8,345 nt of DNA from JBBDSV01 sp040904785 (GCA_040904785.1 JBBDSV010000034.1:1-8345), one strand, 5' to 3'; numbered from the stretch's first letter, positions 1-6,260 are shown. A program made the numbers and translations. The notes: generated by a model from the sequence alone, not told the origin.

Positions 1-29
1 GGTTTCGGCGGTCGGTTTCGCCCGGTGAC

Positions 30-81
30 GCCGGTTGTCGACGGTACCGTCGACTGCCGGCCGCACCTGTCCGTGCGGCCG
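30..81. repeat. Two overlapping inverted repeats upstream of the deacetylase
   Basis: Bases 37-54 (GTCGACGGTACCGTCGAC) form a perfect 18-bp palindrome. After one mismatched and one G-T position the symmetry resumes, giving outer arms GCCGG (30-34) and CCGGC (57-61). A second perfect inverted repeat follows: CGGCCGCAC (58-66) and GTGCGGCCG (73-81) around the six-base loop CTGTCC. The two structures share bases 58-61, so in RNA the fully extended forms exclude each other. The second hairpin ends four bases before the GGGAGG ribosome binding site of the deacetylase. It may be a regulatory leader or operator, or a terminator of a gene to the left of the window; no T-run follows it. The symmetry is seen directly; the role is inference. 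Confidence 0.6.
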
Positions 82-85
82 TGTC

Positions 86-91
86 GGGAGG
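86..91 (+). promoter_or_regulatory. Ribosome binding site that decides the deacetylase start
   Basis: GGGAGG lies five bases before a GTG at 97, which is in frame with the deacetylase. Neither the ATG at 163, the first methionine of the hydrophobic signal segment, nor the GTG at 25 has a comparable site. This favours translation from 97. Confidence 0.6.
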
Positions 92-96
92 CCAAC

Positions 97-1260
97 GTGA
101 CCGCAGTGCGTGGATGGAATGCGCGACATCCACGGGTGGGTGCGGCGCGGTGGTCGCGGCGCATGATCCGGATCGTCGGACTGCTTCTCGCCATGCTGGT
201 TGCCGCCGGATGTGCCGCGACGGAATCGCCGGTGGCCGACGATGTCGCGACGTCCGGGTCCGCGGGCAGCCGAGATGACGCGGTTGGCCCACTCGATCCG
301 GTAGGAGGCTCGGGCTCCGACGCGCGTTCCGAAGGTGACGATTCGGCGGATGGCGATCATGTTGCCGATCCTGCCGAGGTCGGGGCAAACGAACTCGGCA
401 GGATCCCGGTGATCATGTACCACCGGATCGTCGCCGACGGTTCGGAGTACGACACGTCGCCGGCCGCATTCCGCGCCGAGCTCACAATGCTTGCCGACCG
501 TGGCTATCGCCCCATCCGGGCGGTCGACCTCGTCGATGGCGACATCGATCTTCCTGCGGGCACGACCCCGGTCGTGCTGACGTTCGACGATTCAAGTCCG
601 ACGCAGTTCGCGCTCGCCCCCGACGGACGTGTCGTCAGCGAAACCGCCGTCGGCATCCTCCACGATGTCGCCGCGTCGCGTGAAGGCTTCACCCCGACGG
701 GCTCGTTCTACGTGCTCGACCATCCTTTCGGCGCCTCTGGAGACCATGCCGCCGACCTGTTGCGCGCGCTAGCGGACCTGGGCTTCGAGATCGGCAACCA
801 CACGGCAGGGCACGACAATCTGTCGCGACTCGACCCGGCCGGCGTCCAAGCGGCGCTTGCAGCAGGTGTGCGCGCGATTCGCGGCGTGCTCGAAGATGCC
901 CCGGTGCGGACGCTGTCGCTGCCGTTCGGTGCGTTCCCCGCGGACCGCGGGCTGGCACATCGCGGGTCTGCCGATGGCATCGTCTATCAGCACGACGGAA
1001 TCTTGCTCGTGGGTTCTGGACCGGCACACTCGCCGTTCCACCGCGACTTCGATCCCCATGCAATTCCGCGGATCCGTTCCGATCCCGAGTTCGACGCGGA
1101 GGGTGAGCCCGACTTCGGCTCGGGATACTGGCTGTGGCAGCTCGAACAGGAACCGGGGACGCGGTATGTGTCCGACGGTGATCCTTCAGTGATCTCGTTT
1201 CCCGCGGCACGTGGTGCCGACCTCGCTGATGCGCACGCTGATCGAGCCAATCCGTACTGA
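97..1260 (+). CDS. Secreted lipoprotein with polysaccharide deacetylase (NodB-type) domain
   Basis: Predicted metal-dependent carbohydrate esterase (CE4/NodB fold) that would remove acetyl groups from an N-acetylated cell-wall or extracellular glycan; the substrate is not known. From the GTG at 97 it has 387 residues. Residues 1-22 are basic and end in SRR, followed by a hydrophobic stretch and the lipobox LVAAGC with the lipid-modified cysteine at 39. Residues 41-101 form an Asp/Gly/Ser-rich linker, as expected of a tethered exported protein. The catalytic domain starts near residue 103 (PVIMYHR). It shows motif 1 as TFDD (162-165, catalytic base and metal aspartate), motif 2 as NHTAGH (234-239, metal histidines 235 and 239), and a later LPFG (275-278) in place of the usual R-x-P-Y/F-G. 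The start could instead be ATG 163 (365 residues), which would leave a short standard signal peptide; the GGGAGG site favours 97. The fold is clear; the substrate is not. Confidence 0.85.
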   Translation: MTAVRGWNARHPRVGAARWSRRMIRIVGLLLAMLVAAGCAATESPVADDVATSGSAGSRDDAVGPLDPVGGSGSDARSEGDDSADGDHVADPAEVGANELGRIPVIMYHRIVADGSEYDTSPAAFRAELTMLADRGYRPIRAVDLVDGDIDLPAGTTPVVLTFDDSSPTQFALAPDGRVVSETAVGILHDVAASREGFTPTGSFYVLDHPFGASGDHAADLLRALADLGFEIGNHTAGHDNLSRLDPAGVQAALAAGVRAIRGVLEDAPVRTLSLPFGAFPADRGLAHRGSADGIVYQHDGILLVGSGPAHSPFHRDFDPHAIPRIRSDPEFDAEGEPDFGSGYWLWQLEQEPGTRYVSDGDPSVISFPAARGADLADAHADRANPY

Positions 1261-1281
1261 CGTCGGATCAACGGCACCGCC

Positions 1282-1294
1282 ACGCCAGCGGCGT
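1282..1294. repeat. Small hairpin between deacetylase gene and metG
   Basis: ACGCC (1282-1286) and GGCGT (1290-1294) pair around the three-base loop AGC, 21 bases after the deacetylase stop. With only five base pairs and no T-run it is at best a weak terminator. The rest of the 139-base gap (1261-1399) shows no convincing gene; only a possible -10 box next to metG was noticed. Confidence 0.2.
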
Positions 1295-1387
1295 TCGGCA
1301 GCACCGAGGCCTTGAGCCACCAATGGCCCGGGCGCGTGAGCGGCTGGGGCGAGGACCGACGGGGATGGTCGCGGCACGGCGCGCAGC

Positions 1388-1393
1388 TACGCT
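1388..1393 (+). promoter_or_regulatory. Possible -10 box of metG (leaderless transcript)
   Basis: TACGCT fits the actinobacterial -10 pattern TANNNT and ends six bases before the ATG at 1400. Transcription would then begin at or next to the start codon. The absence of a Shine-Dalgarno sequence before that ATG agrees with a leaderless mRNA, which is common in actinobacteria. No clear -35 box is visible. Confidence 0.4.
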
Positions 1394-1399
1394 CGCGGC

Positions 1400-3067
1400 A
1401 TGACTGTTGCCACCACGCCACCACGCCACGTACTCGTCGCGGTCGCGTGGCCGTATGCGAACGGGTCACTGCATCTCGGCCATCTCGCCGGCGCCTATCT
1501 GCCAGCCGACATCTTCGCCCGCTATCACCGCATTGCTGGGGACCGCGTGCTGATGGTGTCCGGTTCTGACGCTCACGGCACACCGATCACCGTGCGGGCC
1601 GATCAGGAGGGCGTGTCGCCTGCCGACATCGTCGAGCGCTACCACCCGGAATTTCTGCGCTACTGGCAGGAACTGGGTATTTCGTTCGACCTGTTCACGA
1701 CCACGATGACCGAGAACCACGCCGCGGTGACCCACGAGATCTTCCGGGGATTGCGCGACAACGGGTTCCTCGAAGCGCGCACGACTGATCAGTTCTACGA
1801 CCCTGAGGCGGGTCGCTTCCTGCCCGACCGGTATGTCGAGGGAACCTGCCCATCGTGCGGCGCCGCCGACGCGCGTGGGGATCAGTGCGACACGTGCGGC
1901 AAGACGCTGGATCCGATCGATCTCGGAAATCCGCGGTCGAAGCTGACCGGATCGGTGCCCGAGATTCGCCCGACCGAGCACTACTTCATCCTGCTGTCGA
2001 AGCTGCAGGACCGTGTCCACGACTGGCTCAAGGGCCGGCAGGGTTGGCGCAACCACGTCATCAATTGGGCGCTCGGCTTCGTCAACGACGGCTTGCAGGA
2101 TCGGGCGATCACCCGCGACATCGCCTGGGGAGTGCCGATCCCCGATGACGCCGAGCTCGACGCGCCCAACGACAAGCGCATCTACGTGTGGTTCGAGGCG
2201 GTCATCGGCTATCTGTCGGCGTCGAAGGAGTGGGCGCAGCGCAGCGGTGACCCGGAGGCGTGGCGCGCCTGGTGGGAGGACCCGTCGGCCGAGACGTACT
2301 ACTTCGTCGGCAAGGACAACATCCCGTTCCACGCCGTCTACTGGCCGGCCCAGCTGATGGGGGCGGGCGATCTCAACCTGCCGACGAACGTGCCGGCGAA
2401 CCAGTACGTGACGTTCCGTGGCGCCAAGGCGTCGAAGTCGCACGGTGTCGGCCGTTCGCTGCTCGACTATCTCGAGATTTATCAGCCCGACGCGCTGCGG
2501 TACGCGGTCGCGACGAACCTTCCCGAGTACAACGACGTCGATCTCACCGAAAACGAGATCATTCGCAGGATCAACGACGAGCTCGTGGCGACGTGGGGCA
2601 ACCTGGTGAATCGGGTCTTGGCAATGACCGCCAAGAATTTCGCCGGGGCGGTTCCCGAACCGGGCGGCGTTGGCGACGCCGACGAGCAGCTGTTGGCGAC
2701 GATCGATGGACACCTTGAGGAGGCGAAGCGACAACTGGACGCGGTCGAGCTCAAGCGGGCACTGCGAGAGGCGATGTCGGCCGCGCAGGCGACAAACATC
2801 TACCTCAACGCGATGGAGCCGTGGAAGACAGCCAAGACCGACCACGACCGCACGGCGACGACGCTCTGGACCGCGGTGCAAGCCATCGCCGGGATCAATA
2901 TCGCGCTCGCGCCGTACATGCCGTTCGCGGCGGCGCAGGTCGACACCTGGCTTGGTGGCGACGGTGACCTCGTCGCGAGAGGTTGGCATCGACCAGTGAT
3001 CGATGCCGGCCAGCAGTTGGGCGAGGCGTCACCACTGTTCGCGAAGGTCGAGCTGCCCGAGGTCTGA
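1400..3067 (+). CDS. metG: Methionyl-tRNA synthetase
   Basis: Class I aminoacyl-tRNA synthetase that charges tRNA(Met) with methionine using ATP in the cytoplasm. The 555-residue product has the Rossmann-fold signature HLGH (25-28) after AWPYANG, and SGSDAHGTPI at 55-64. The zinc knuckle in the connective-peptide region has two CxxC pairs (C150/C153 and C163/C166), so it is a single-knuckle form. The signature RDIAWGVPIP lies at 239-248, GKDN at 304-307, and the second class I motif reads KASKS (343-347), a variant of KMSKS or KFSKS. A helical anticodon-binding domain follows from about 390 (NELV-type helix seen as INDELVATWGNLVNRVL). The protein ends after this domain, without the Trbp111/EMAPII-like C-terminal domain of longer bacterial forms. 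ATG 1400 leaves only nine residues before the conserved core, so the start is secure. The downstream gene is convergent, so metG is probably transcribed alone. Confidence 0.97.
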   Translation: MTVATTPPRHVLVAVAWPYANGSLHLGHLAGAYLPADIFARYHRIAGDRVLMVSGSDAHGTPITVRADQEGVSPADIVERYHPEFLRYWQELGISFDLFTTTMTENHAAVTHEIFRGLRDNGFLEARTTDQFYDPEAGRFLPDRYVEGTCPSCGAADARGDQCDTCGKTLDPIDLGNPRSKLTGSVPEIRPTEHYFILLSKLQDRVHDWLKGRQGWRNHVINWALGFVNDGLQDRAITRDIAWGVPIPDDAELDAPNDKRIYVWFEAVIGYLSASKEWAQRSGDPEAWRAWWEDPSAETYYFVGKDNIPFHAVYWPAQLMGAGDLNLPTNVPANQYVTFRGAKASKSHGVGRSLLDYLEIYQPDALRYAVATNLPEYNDVDLTENEIIRRINDELVATWGNLVNRVLAMTAKNFAGAVPEPGGVGDADEQLLATIDGHLEEAKRQLDAVELKRALREAMSAAQATNIYLNAMEPWKTAKTDHDRTATTLWTAVQAIAGINIALAPYMPFAAAQVDTWLGGDGDLVARGWHRPVIDAGQQLGEASPLFAKVELPEV

Positions 3068-3102
3068 CGGTGCTGCGACACCAGGCTGCGGCTGCGGTGG
3101 CA

Positions 3103-3564
3103 TCAGGGCGACGAGGTCACCTCGCACGACTGGACATCGGCCGCGGCGAGGCGTCGGCGCAATGCCCAGCCGAGCAGACCGATGCCCGCGATGGCGAGGA
3201 ACGGCTGGGCCGGCTGGAACAAGGTGACGGCGCCGCTCGATCCGAGGGCGAGCACGACGAGGGCATTGCACGTGGGGCATCCGACGGCGAAGACGGCCAA
3301 GAGCCCGCCGGCGGCAAACCGCCGCTCGTCCGATGTCACGGAATGGCCGTCGCCGTCGACGGGTGGCTGCGCCACATAGGTTGCTACGAGAAGTCCGGCG
3401 AGCACCGAGGTCACGATCCACGCCGGGTATGCCCATCCGGGCGCCTCGATCATGCGGTCGAACACCGGATTGGGGACGAGGTCGGTCGGAATACCGAGCA
3501 GCAGGCCGGCACCCAGTGCTGCCACTCCTGCGACCACCCACCGTCGCGTCGACCAGCTTCGCAT
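3103..3564 (-). CDS. Four-helix membrane protein with intramembrane CPTC motif, function unknown
   Basis: A 153-residue integral membrane protein that resembles a conserved actinobacterial family of unknown function. Four hydrophobic segments lie near residues 8-25, 45-65, 83-111 and 118-136. Between the first two is GIPTDLVPNPVFDRM (24-38), a loop rich in proline and aspartate. The third helix holds GCPTCN (95-100), so two cysteines (96, 99) in CxxC spacing sit in or at the membrane; a third cysteine is at 147 near the C terminus. Such a pair could be redox active or bind metal, but this is inference. Helix four ends with RRR, which suggests a cytoplasmic side. ATG 3564 is preceded by AGAGG (complement of 3572-3576) at seven bases. 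The gene is divergent from the split-barrel oxidoreductase and convergent with metG, 35 bases from its stop. Confidence 0.75.
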   Translation of the reverse strand: MRSWSTRRWVVAGVAALGAGLLLGIPTDLVPNPVFDRMIEAPGWAYPAWIVTSVLAGLLVATYVAQPPVDGDGHSVTSDERRFAAGGLLAVFAVGCPTCNALVVLALGSSGAVTLFQPAQPFLAIAGIGLLGWALRRRLAAADVQSCEVTSSP

Positions 3565-3599
3565 CCGTCATCCTCTTCGCGCCGTCGTGATTGCCAACT

Positions 3600-3624
3600 C
3601 CGCAGATCTGCGGGATATTCCCGG
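3600..3624. promoter_or_regulatory. Palindromes in the divergent promoter region
   Basis: CCGCAGATCTGCGG (3600-3613) is a perfect 14-bp palindrome. It overlaps a second dyad, CGGGA-TAT-TCCCG (3611-3623). Both lie in the middle of the 105-base gap between the divergent membrane protein gene and the oxidoreductase gene, where a shared operator would be expected. No convincing -35/-10 pair was identified on either strand. Operator function is inference. Confidence 0.4.
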
Positions 3625-3659
3625 TGTGCCTGATCCACCTGCCCCAACCCACCACTTTC

Positions 3660-3664
3660 GGGAG
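3660..3664 (+). promoter_or_regulatory. Ribosome binding site of the split-barrel oxidoreductase
   Basis: GGGAG lies two bases before an in-frame GTG (3667) and five bases before the adjacent ATG (3670). The spacing favours ATG 3670 as the start. Confidence 0.5.
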
Positions 3665-3669
3665 CCGTG

Positions 3670-4083
3670 ATGCTGACGACCGCCGCGATCGACCTGATCA
3701 CCTCCGGGGTGCACGGACACGTCGTCACGCTCGATCCGGACGGCCGACCGCACGTCACGCTCGCATGGTGCGATGTCGACGACGGCGATCTCGTGTTCGC
3801 GACGCTCTTCGATCAGCGCAAGCTGCGCAATCTGCGTGCCGATCCGCGAATCGCGATTTCCTTCGAAGCCCGTGATGCGCATGGCGCGCTGCTGACGCCC
3901 TACCTCGTCGTGCGTGGAACAGCCACCATCGAGCCCGGTGGGGCGCCCGAACTGCTGCGCCGCTTGGACCCGCGCTATCTCGAGGAGGACATCGACTTCC
4001 CGCCGCTGCCGGATCCCCCACCCGGCTACATCACCCGTGTCGTCATCGATGAGGTCGCCGGCACCGGCACCGCCGTCGGATAG
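3670..4083 (+). CDS. PPOX-family split-barrel oxidoreductase, probably F420-dependent
   Basis: A 137-residue cytoplasmic protein of the pyridoxamine-5'-phosphate-oxidase-like (FMN/F420 split-barrel) superfamily. The typical order is visible: an N-terminal helix, then GHVVTLDPDGRPHVTLAWCD (17-36) as the first barrel strands, then FATLFDQRKLRNLRADPRIAISFE (44-67). The last stretch matches the R-K-x-x-N-L-x-x-D-P-R pattern of the actinobacterial 'PPOX class F420-dependent' proteins, where the basic residues contact the cofactor phosphate or glutamate tail. A later strand, YLVVRGTATI (76-85), and a C-terminal Arg/Asp-rich helix complete the fold. Members reduce varied substrates with F420H2 or act in cofactor metabolism; the substrate here cannot be told. 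FMN or heme binding remains possible. The start is ATG 3670; GTG 3667 would add one residue. Confidence 0.85.
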   Translation: MLTTAAIDLITSGVHGHVVTLDPDGRPHVTLAWCDVDDGDLVFATLFDQRKLRNLRADPRIAISFEARDAHGALLTPYLVVRGTATIEPGGAPELLRRLDPRYLEEDIDFPPLPDPPPGYITRVVIDEVAGTGTAVG

Positions 4084-4130
4084 GCCGTTGGTTCGTCGCC
4101 CGTCCGCACCGCGCGGTTCGCCGGTGACAG

Positions 4131-4136
4131 TAGGAT
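4131..4136 (+). promoter_or_regulatory. Possible -10 box upstream of the MFS gene
   Basis: TAGGAT matches four of six positions of the TATAAT consensus and lies in the 122-base gap between the oxidoreductase stop and the MFS start. It would give an untranslated leader of about 60 bases. No good -35 element is visible at the usual spacing, so this is weak. Nothing else was seen in the gap. Confidence 0.25.
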
Positions 4137-4205
4137 TCGCGGCTCGTCGATCATTGGCACGTCCATGGGTGACCGCTGCGTCCGCGACGCCATCGCGTCA
4201 CCTCG

Positions 4206-5381
4206 ATGCGTGCAGTGACGCGCCCGCAGGATTCGGTGCCGCGAACGTTGCTCGCCGCTGCACTCGTGTTGATTCTTGCGATCCTGCCGGTGTATCTCGT
4301 CGGGTCACTCGGGGTGTTCATCGCCGACGATCTTGGATTCACGCCGACACGCATCGGTTCGATTGTCAGTGCCTACTACGCCGTTTCTGCACTGGTGTCG
4401 GTACCGGGTGGGCGCGTGGTAGAGCGACTCGGCATCCGGCGCAGCATGCTGACGGCAGGTGCGATCGCTGCGGGAGCGATGCTTGCGATCGGCCTGGCCG
4501 CAACCTCCTGGTTCTGGGTGGCTGCGTTCCTCGCCTTCGCGGGCATCGCCAACGGCATGGGGCAGCCGTCGGCGAATCTGTCACTCATCCGGTCGGTGCC
4601 GCAGCGTGCACTGGGCACAGCGTTCGGGATCAAACAGTCGTCCGGTCCGATCGCGACGCTCGCGGCGGGATCCGCGGTGCCGATCGTGGCGCAGTTCGCC
4701 GGCTGGCGCGCGACGTTCGTGACCGCCGCGGGCCTGTTCGTCCTGCTGAGCATCGCGGTTCCGCGGGTGAAGGACGCCGCCCCGGCGACCGGGACTCGAC
4801 CGGTGGTGCGGCGTGAGCCCGGCCAGCTGCCGCTCGCAGTCGTCTCGGCGTTCGGTGCGGGAGCTGCGGCGACGGCACCGGCATTCCTCGTCGTCGCCGT
4901 TGTCGATCGGGGCGGACCCGCGGGGCTCGGCGGTGTGGCGATCATGGCCGGCAGCCTGGTCGCGATCGGCGTGCGTCTGGTGGCAGGATTCACCGTCGAT
5001 CGGTCGTCGCGTTTCGCGCCGTCGATGATGGTCGTCATGTTGCTCGCCACCGGCGCAGCAGGTTTCGGCGTGCTCGCGGTTGCATCGAGTCCCGTGGCGT
5101 GGATCGCCGGTGCGATGCTCGTATTCGGGGCCGGATGGGGGTGGCCCGGAGTGTTCCACCACTCGGTTGCCGCGCTGTATTCGCATGCGCCAGCCGCCGC
5201 GACGGGCGTGACGATGACCGGCGTGTATCTCGGCAGCGTGCTCGCTCCGCCGGTGTTCGGGTTGCTCGCCGAATTCGTGTCGTTCACCGCGGCTTGGAGC
5301 TTCAGCGGAACGCTCGGGCTGGGCGGTGCGCTGGTCATGCGCCGGGTGATCGCGGCGCAGGCGTCCTCAAGCCGAGTGTGA
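4206..5381 (+). CDS. Major facilitator superfamily permease
   Basis: A 391-residue inner-membrane secondary transporter with about twelve predicted helices in two halves, separated by a hydrophilic charged loop at about 187-207. The signature loop between helices 2 and 3 reads GGRVVERLGIRR (68-79), a good MFS motif A; a degenerate copy, GFTVDRSSRF (261-270), occupies the same place in the second half. The stretch at 114-146 (ANGMGQPSANLSL then RALGTAFGIKQSSGPI) resembles MFS members related to cyanate or nitroimidazole permeases (CynX/NimT type), but the substrate cannot be assigned. ATG 4206 has no strong Shine-Dalgarno sequence; GTG 4215 is an alternative three codons later. The gene runs the same way as the oxidoreductase, 122 bases upstream, and converges with the heliorhodopsin gene, so a shared function with either is not established. 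Confidence 0.88.
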   Translation: MRAVTRPQDSVPRTLLAAALVLILAILPVYLVGSLGVFIADDLGFTPTRIGSIVSAYYAVSALVSVPGGRVVERLGIRRSMLTAGAIAAGAMLAIGLAATSWFWVAAFLAFAGIANGMGQPSANLSLIRSVPQRALGTAFGIKQSSGPIATLAAGSAVPIVAQFAGWRATFVTAAGLFVLLSIAVPRVKDAAPATGTRPVVRREPGQLPLAVVSAFGAGAAATAPAFLVVAVVDRGGPAGLGGVAIMAGSLVAIGVRLVAGFTVDRSSRFAPSMMVVMLLATGAAGFGVLAVASSPVAWIAGAMLVFGAGWGWPGVFHHSVAALYSHAPAAATGVTMTGVYLGSVLAPPVFGLLAEFVSFTAAWSFSGTLGLGGALVMRRVIAAQASSSRV

Positions 5382-5386
5382 CGATC

Positions 5387-5407
5387 CCGTGTTCCGGTGC
5401 GGCACGG
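5387..5407. terminator. Weak hairpin between convergent MFS and heliorhodopsin genes
   Basis: CCGTG (5387-5391) and CACGG (5403-5407) can pair around an 11-base loop in the 43-base gap between two converging stop codons. A bidirectional terminator would be expected here, but the stem is short and no T-run is present on either strand. Confidence 0.2.
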
Positions 5408-5424
5408 TGCGAGCCTCCCGTGGA

Positions 5425-6216
5425 TCAGCCACCCGGGACGCGCGCATCGGCCGTCAGCACGTTCGCGTAGACCAGCCACGCGAGCAGCGTCTTCGCTGCC
5501 AGACTGAGGATGATGAACGCGTACTCGGCGAACAGGTAGTCGCGCCACGGGCCCTTCTTGCGGTACTGCAGCCACATGTTTGCGCCGAATGACCAGAAGA
5601 GAACGAACTGCACCACCGTGATCGCGTAGACGAACGTTGGGACGTTGTCGGTGCTGGCGACGTAGTACGCGATCAGCAGCCACGGCACGAACCCGCTTGC
5701 GGTACCCGACCAGAACGCCGTCATGTCCGGATCGGCGATCGACTCACGGCGCTCCATGACGAGTCCGAACAGGATCATCGCCGAGTTGATCGCGAACAGC
5801 GCCACGATCGCGGCGAGATCCCGAATCCCGACCAGCGCCACGATCAGCACGATCATGATCGAGGACGACACCGAGTATTCGATCCATCGTGCGATGTTCG
5901 CCTGGCGGTCGAGCATCGATTCGTACCATCCGCGCAGCGGCCCGGCGGTGAGCAGGTGGTCCGCGGCCGCGAACAGGACGAACACGGCCGTCAGCGCGCC
6001 GACGACGAGATGGAACGCGATCGTGGGCGTCGCCGGTGCGGTCACCGCCAGCGGATCGTCGCCGAGGAAGGCAACGCTCACCGGAAGCCGAACGTCGTCA
6101 CCGCGCAGGACAAACAGTGCAACGCCCTGGACGAGATGCACGAGTCCGACCACGAGGTTTGTGACGCGCAGCCGGCGGTACCGCGCCGAGCGGTTTGGTG
6201 CATGCGTGTCGGCCAC
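5425..6216 (-). CDS. Heliorhodopsin
   Basis: Seven-helix retinal-binding photoreceptor of the heliorhodopsin family, which is distinct from type 1 ion-pumping rhodopsins and has its N terminus in the cytoplasm. From GTG 6216 it has 263 residues, the usual family length. The Schiff-base lysine is K242 in TM7 (ILSLAAKTLLAW), with serine four residues before it where ion pumps have aspartate. The counterion is E113 in TM3 (RWIEYSVSSSIM), a family hallmark. H27 in TM1 and H87 in TM2 match the histidines placed near the Schiff base in characterised members. Other hallmarks are NSAMILFGLVMER in TM4, GFVPW in TM5 and FGANMWLQY in TM6. A loop of about 25 residues (38-63) joins TM1 and TM2, as in the known structures. 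The basic stretch RSARYRRLR before TM1 supports a cytoplasmic N terminus. GTG 6216 has GGAAGGA at seven bases; ATG 6243 (272 residues) has no such site. The gene lies 85 bases after typA on the same strand. The cellular role of the family is unsettled: no pumping, a slow photocycle, proposed signalling or enzyme regulation. Confidence 0.96.
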   Translation of the reverse strand: MADTHAPNRSARYRRLRVTNLVVGLVHLVQGVALFVLRGDDVRLPVSVAFLGDDPLAVTAPATPTIAFHLVVGALTAVFVLFAAADHLLTAGPLRGWYESMLDRQANIARWIEYSVSSSIMIVLIVALVGIRDLAAIVALFAINSAMILFGLVMERRESIADPDMTAFWSGTASGFVPWLLIAYYVASTDNVPTFVYAITVVQFVLFWSFGANMWLQYRKKGPWRDYLFAEYAFIILSLAAKTLLAWLVYANVLTADARVPGG

Positions 6217-6223
6217 GGAGACG

Positions 6224-6230
6224 TCCTTCC
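6224..6230 (-). promoter_or_regulatory. Ribosome binding site that decides the heliorhodopsin start
   Basis: On the minus strand GGAAGGA lies seven bases before the GTG at 6216. The in-frame ATG at 6243, nine codons upstream, is preceded by no purine-rich site. The GTG start gives a protein of normal family length. Confidence 0.6.
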
Positions 6231-6245
6231 GATGCGTACGCATCG
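6230..6245. promoter_or_regulatory. Perfect 16-bp palindrome abutting the heliorhodopsin ribosome binding site
   Basis: CGATGCGTACGCATCG is a perfect palindrome whose last base on the minus strand is the first base of the GGAAGGA ribosome binding site. It could be a repressor operator or fold in the mRNA leader. It lies in the 85-base gap between typA and the heliorhodopsin gene. A function is not shown by sequence alone. Confidence 0.4.
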
Positions 6246-6260
6246 CAGTCGTAGCACACC

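Noticed and set aside
1410..1425. Tandem repeat of CACCACGC near the start of metG
   Set aside because: Only two short copies inside a coding N terminus, without further structure; likely chance or slippage.
1466..2989. A 507-codon open frame on the minus strand opposite metG
   Set aside because: It is Arg/Val rich with no motif and mirrors the strongly supported metG frame; long antisense frames are common in high-GC genes.
2983..3633. A 216-codon plus-strand frame overlapping the end of metG and the membrane protein gene
   Set aside because: It is hydrophilic low-complexity translation opposite a membrane protein with clear helices and a ribosome binding site.
4376..5683. A 435-codon open frame on the minus strand opposite the MFS gene
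   Set aside because: Its translation is Ala/Pro/Thr/Arg rich with no recognisable domain, and it lies opposite the MFS gene and across the heliorhodopsin 3' end; it is a high-GC shadow.
5425..6216. The seven-helix protein as a proton- or chloride-pumping type 1 rhodopsin
   Set aside because: It lacks the aspartate four residues before the lysine and the type 1 TM3 pattern, and its motifs and N-terminal charge match heliorhodopsins.
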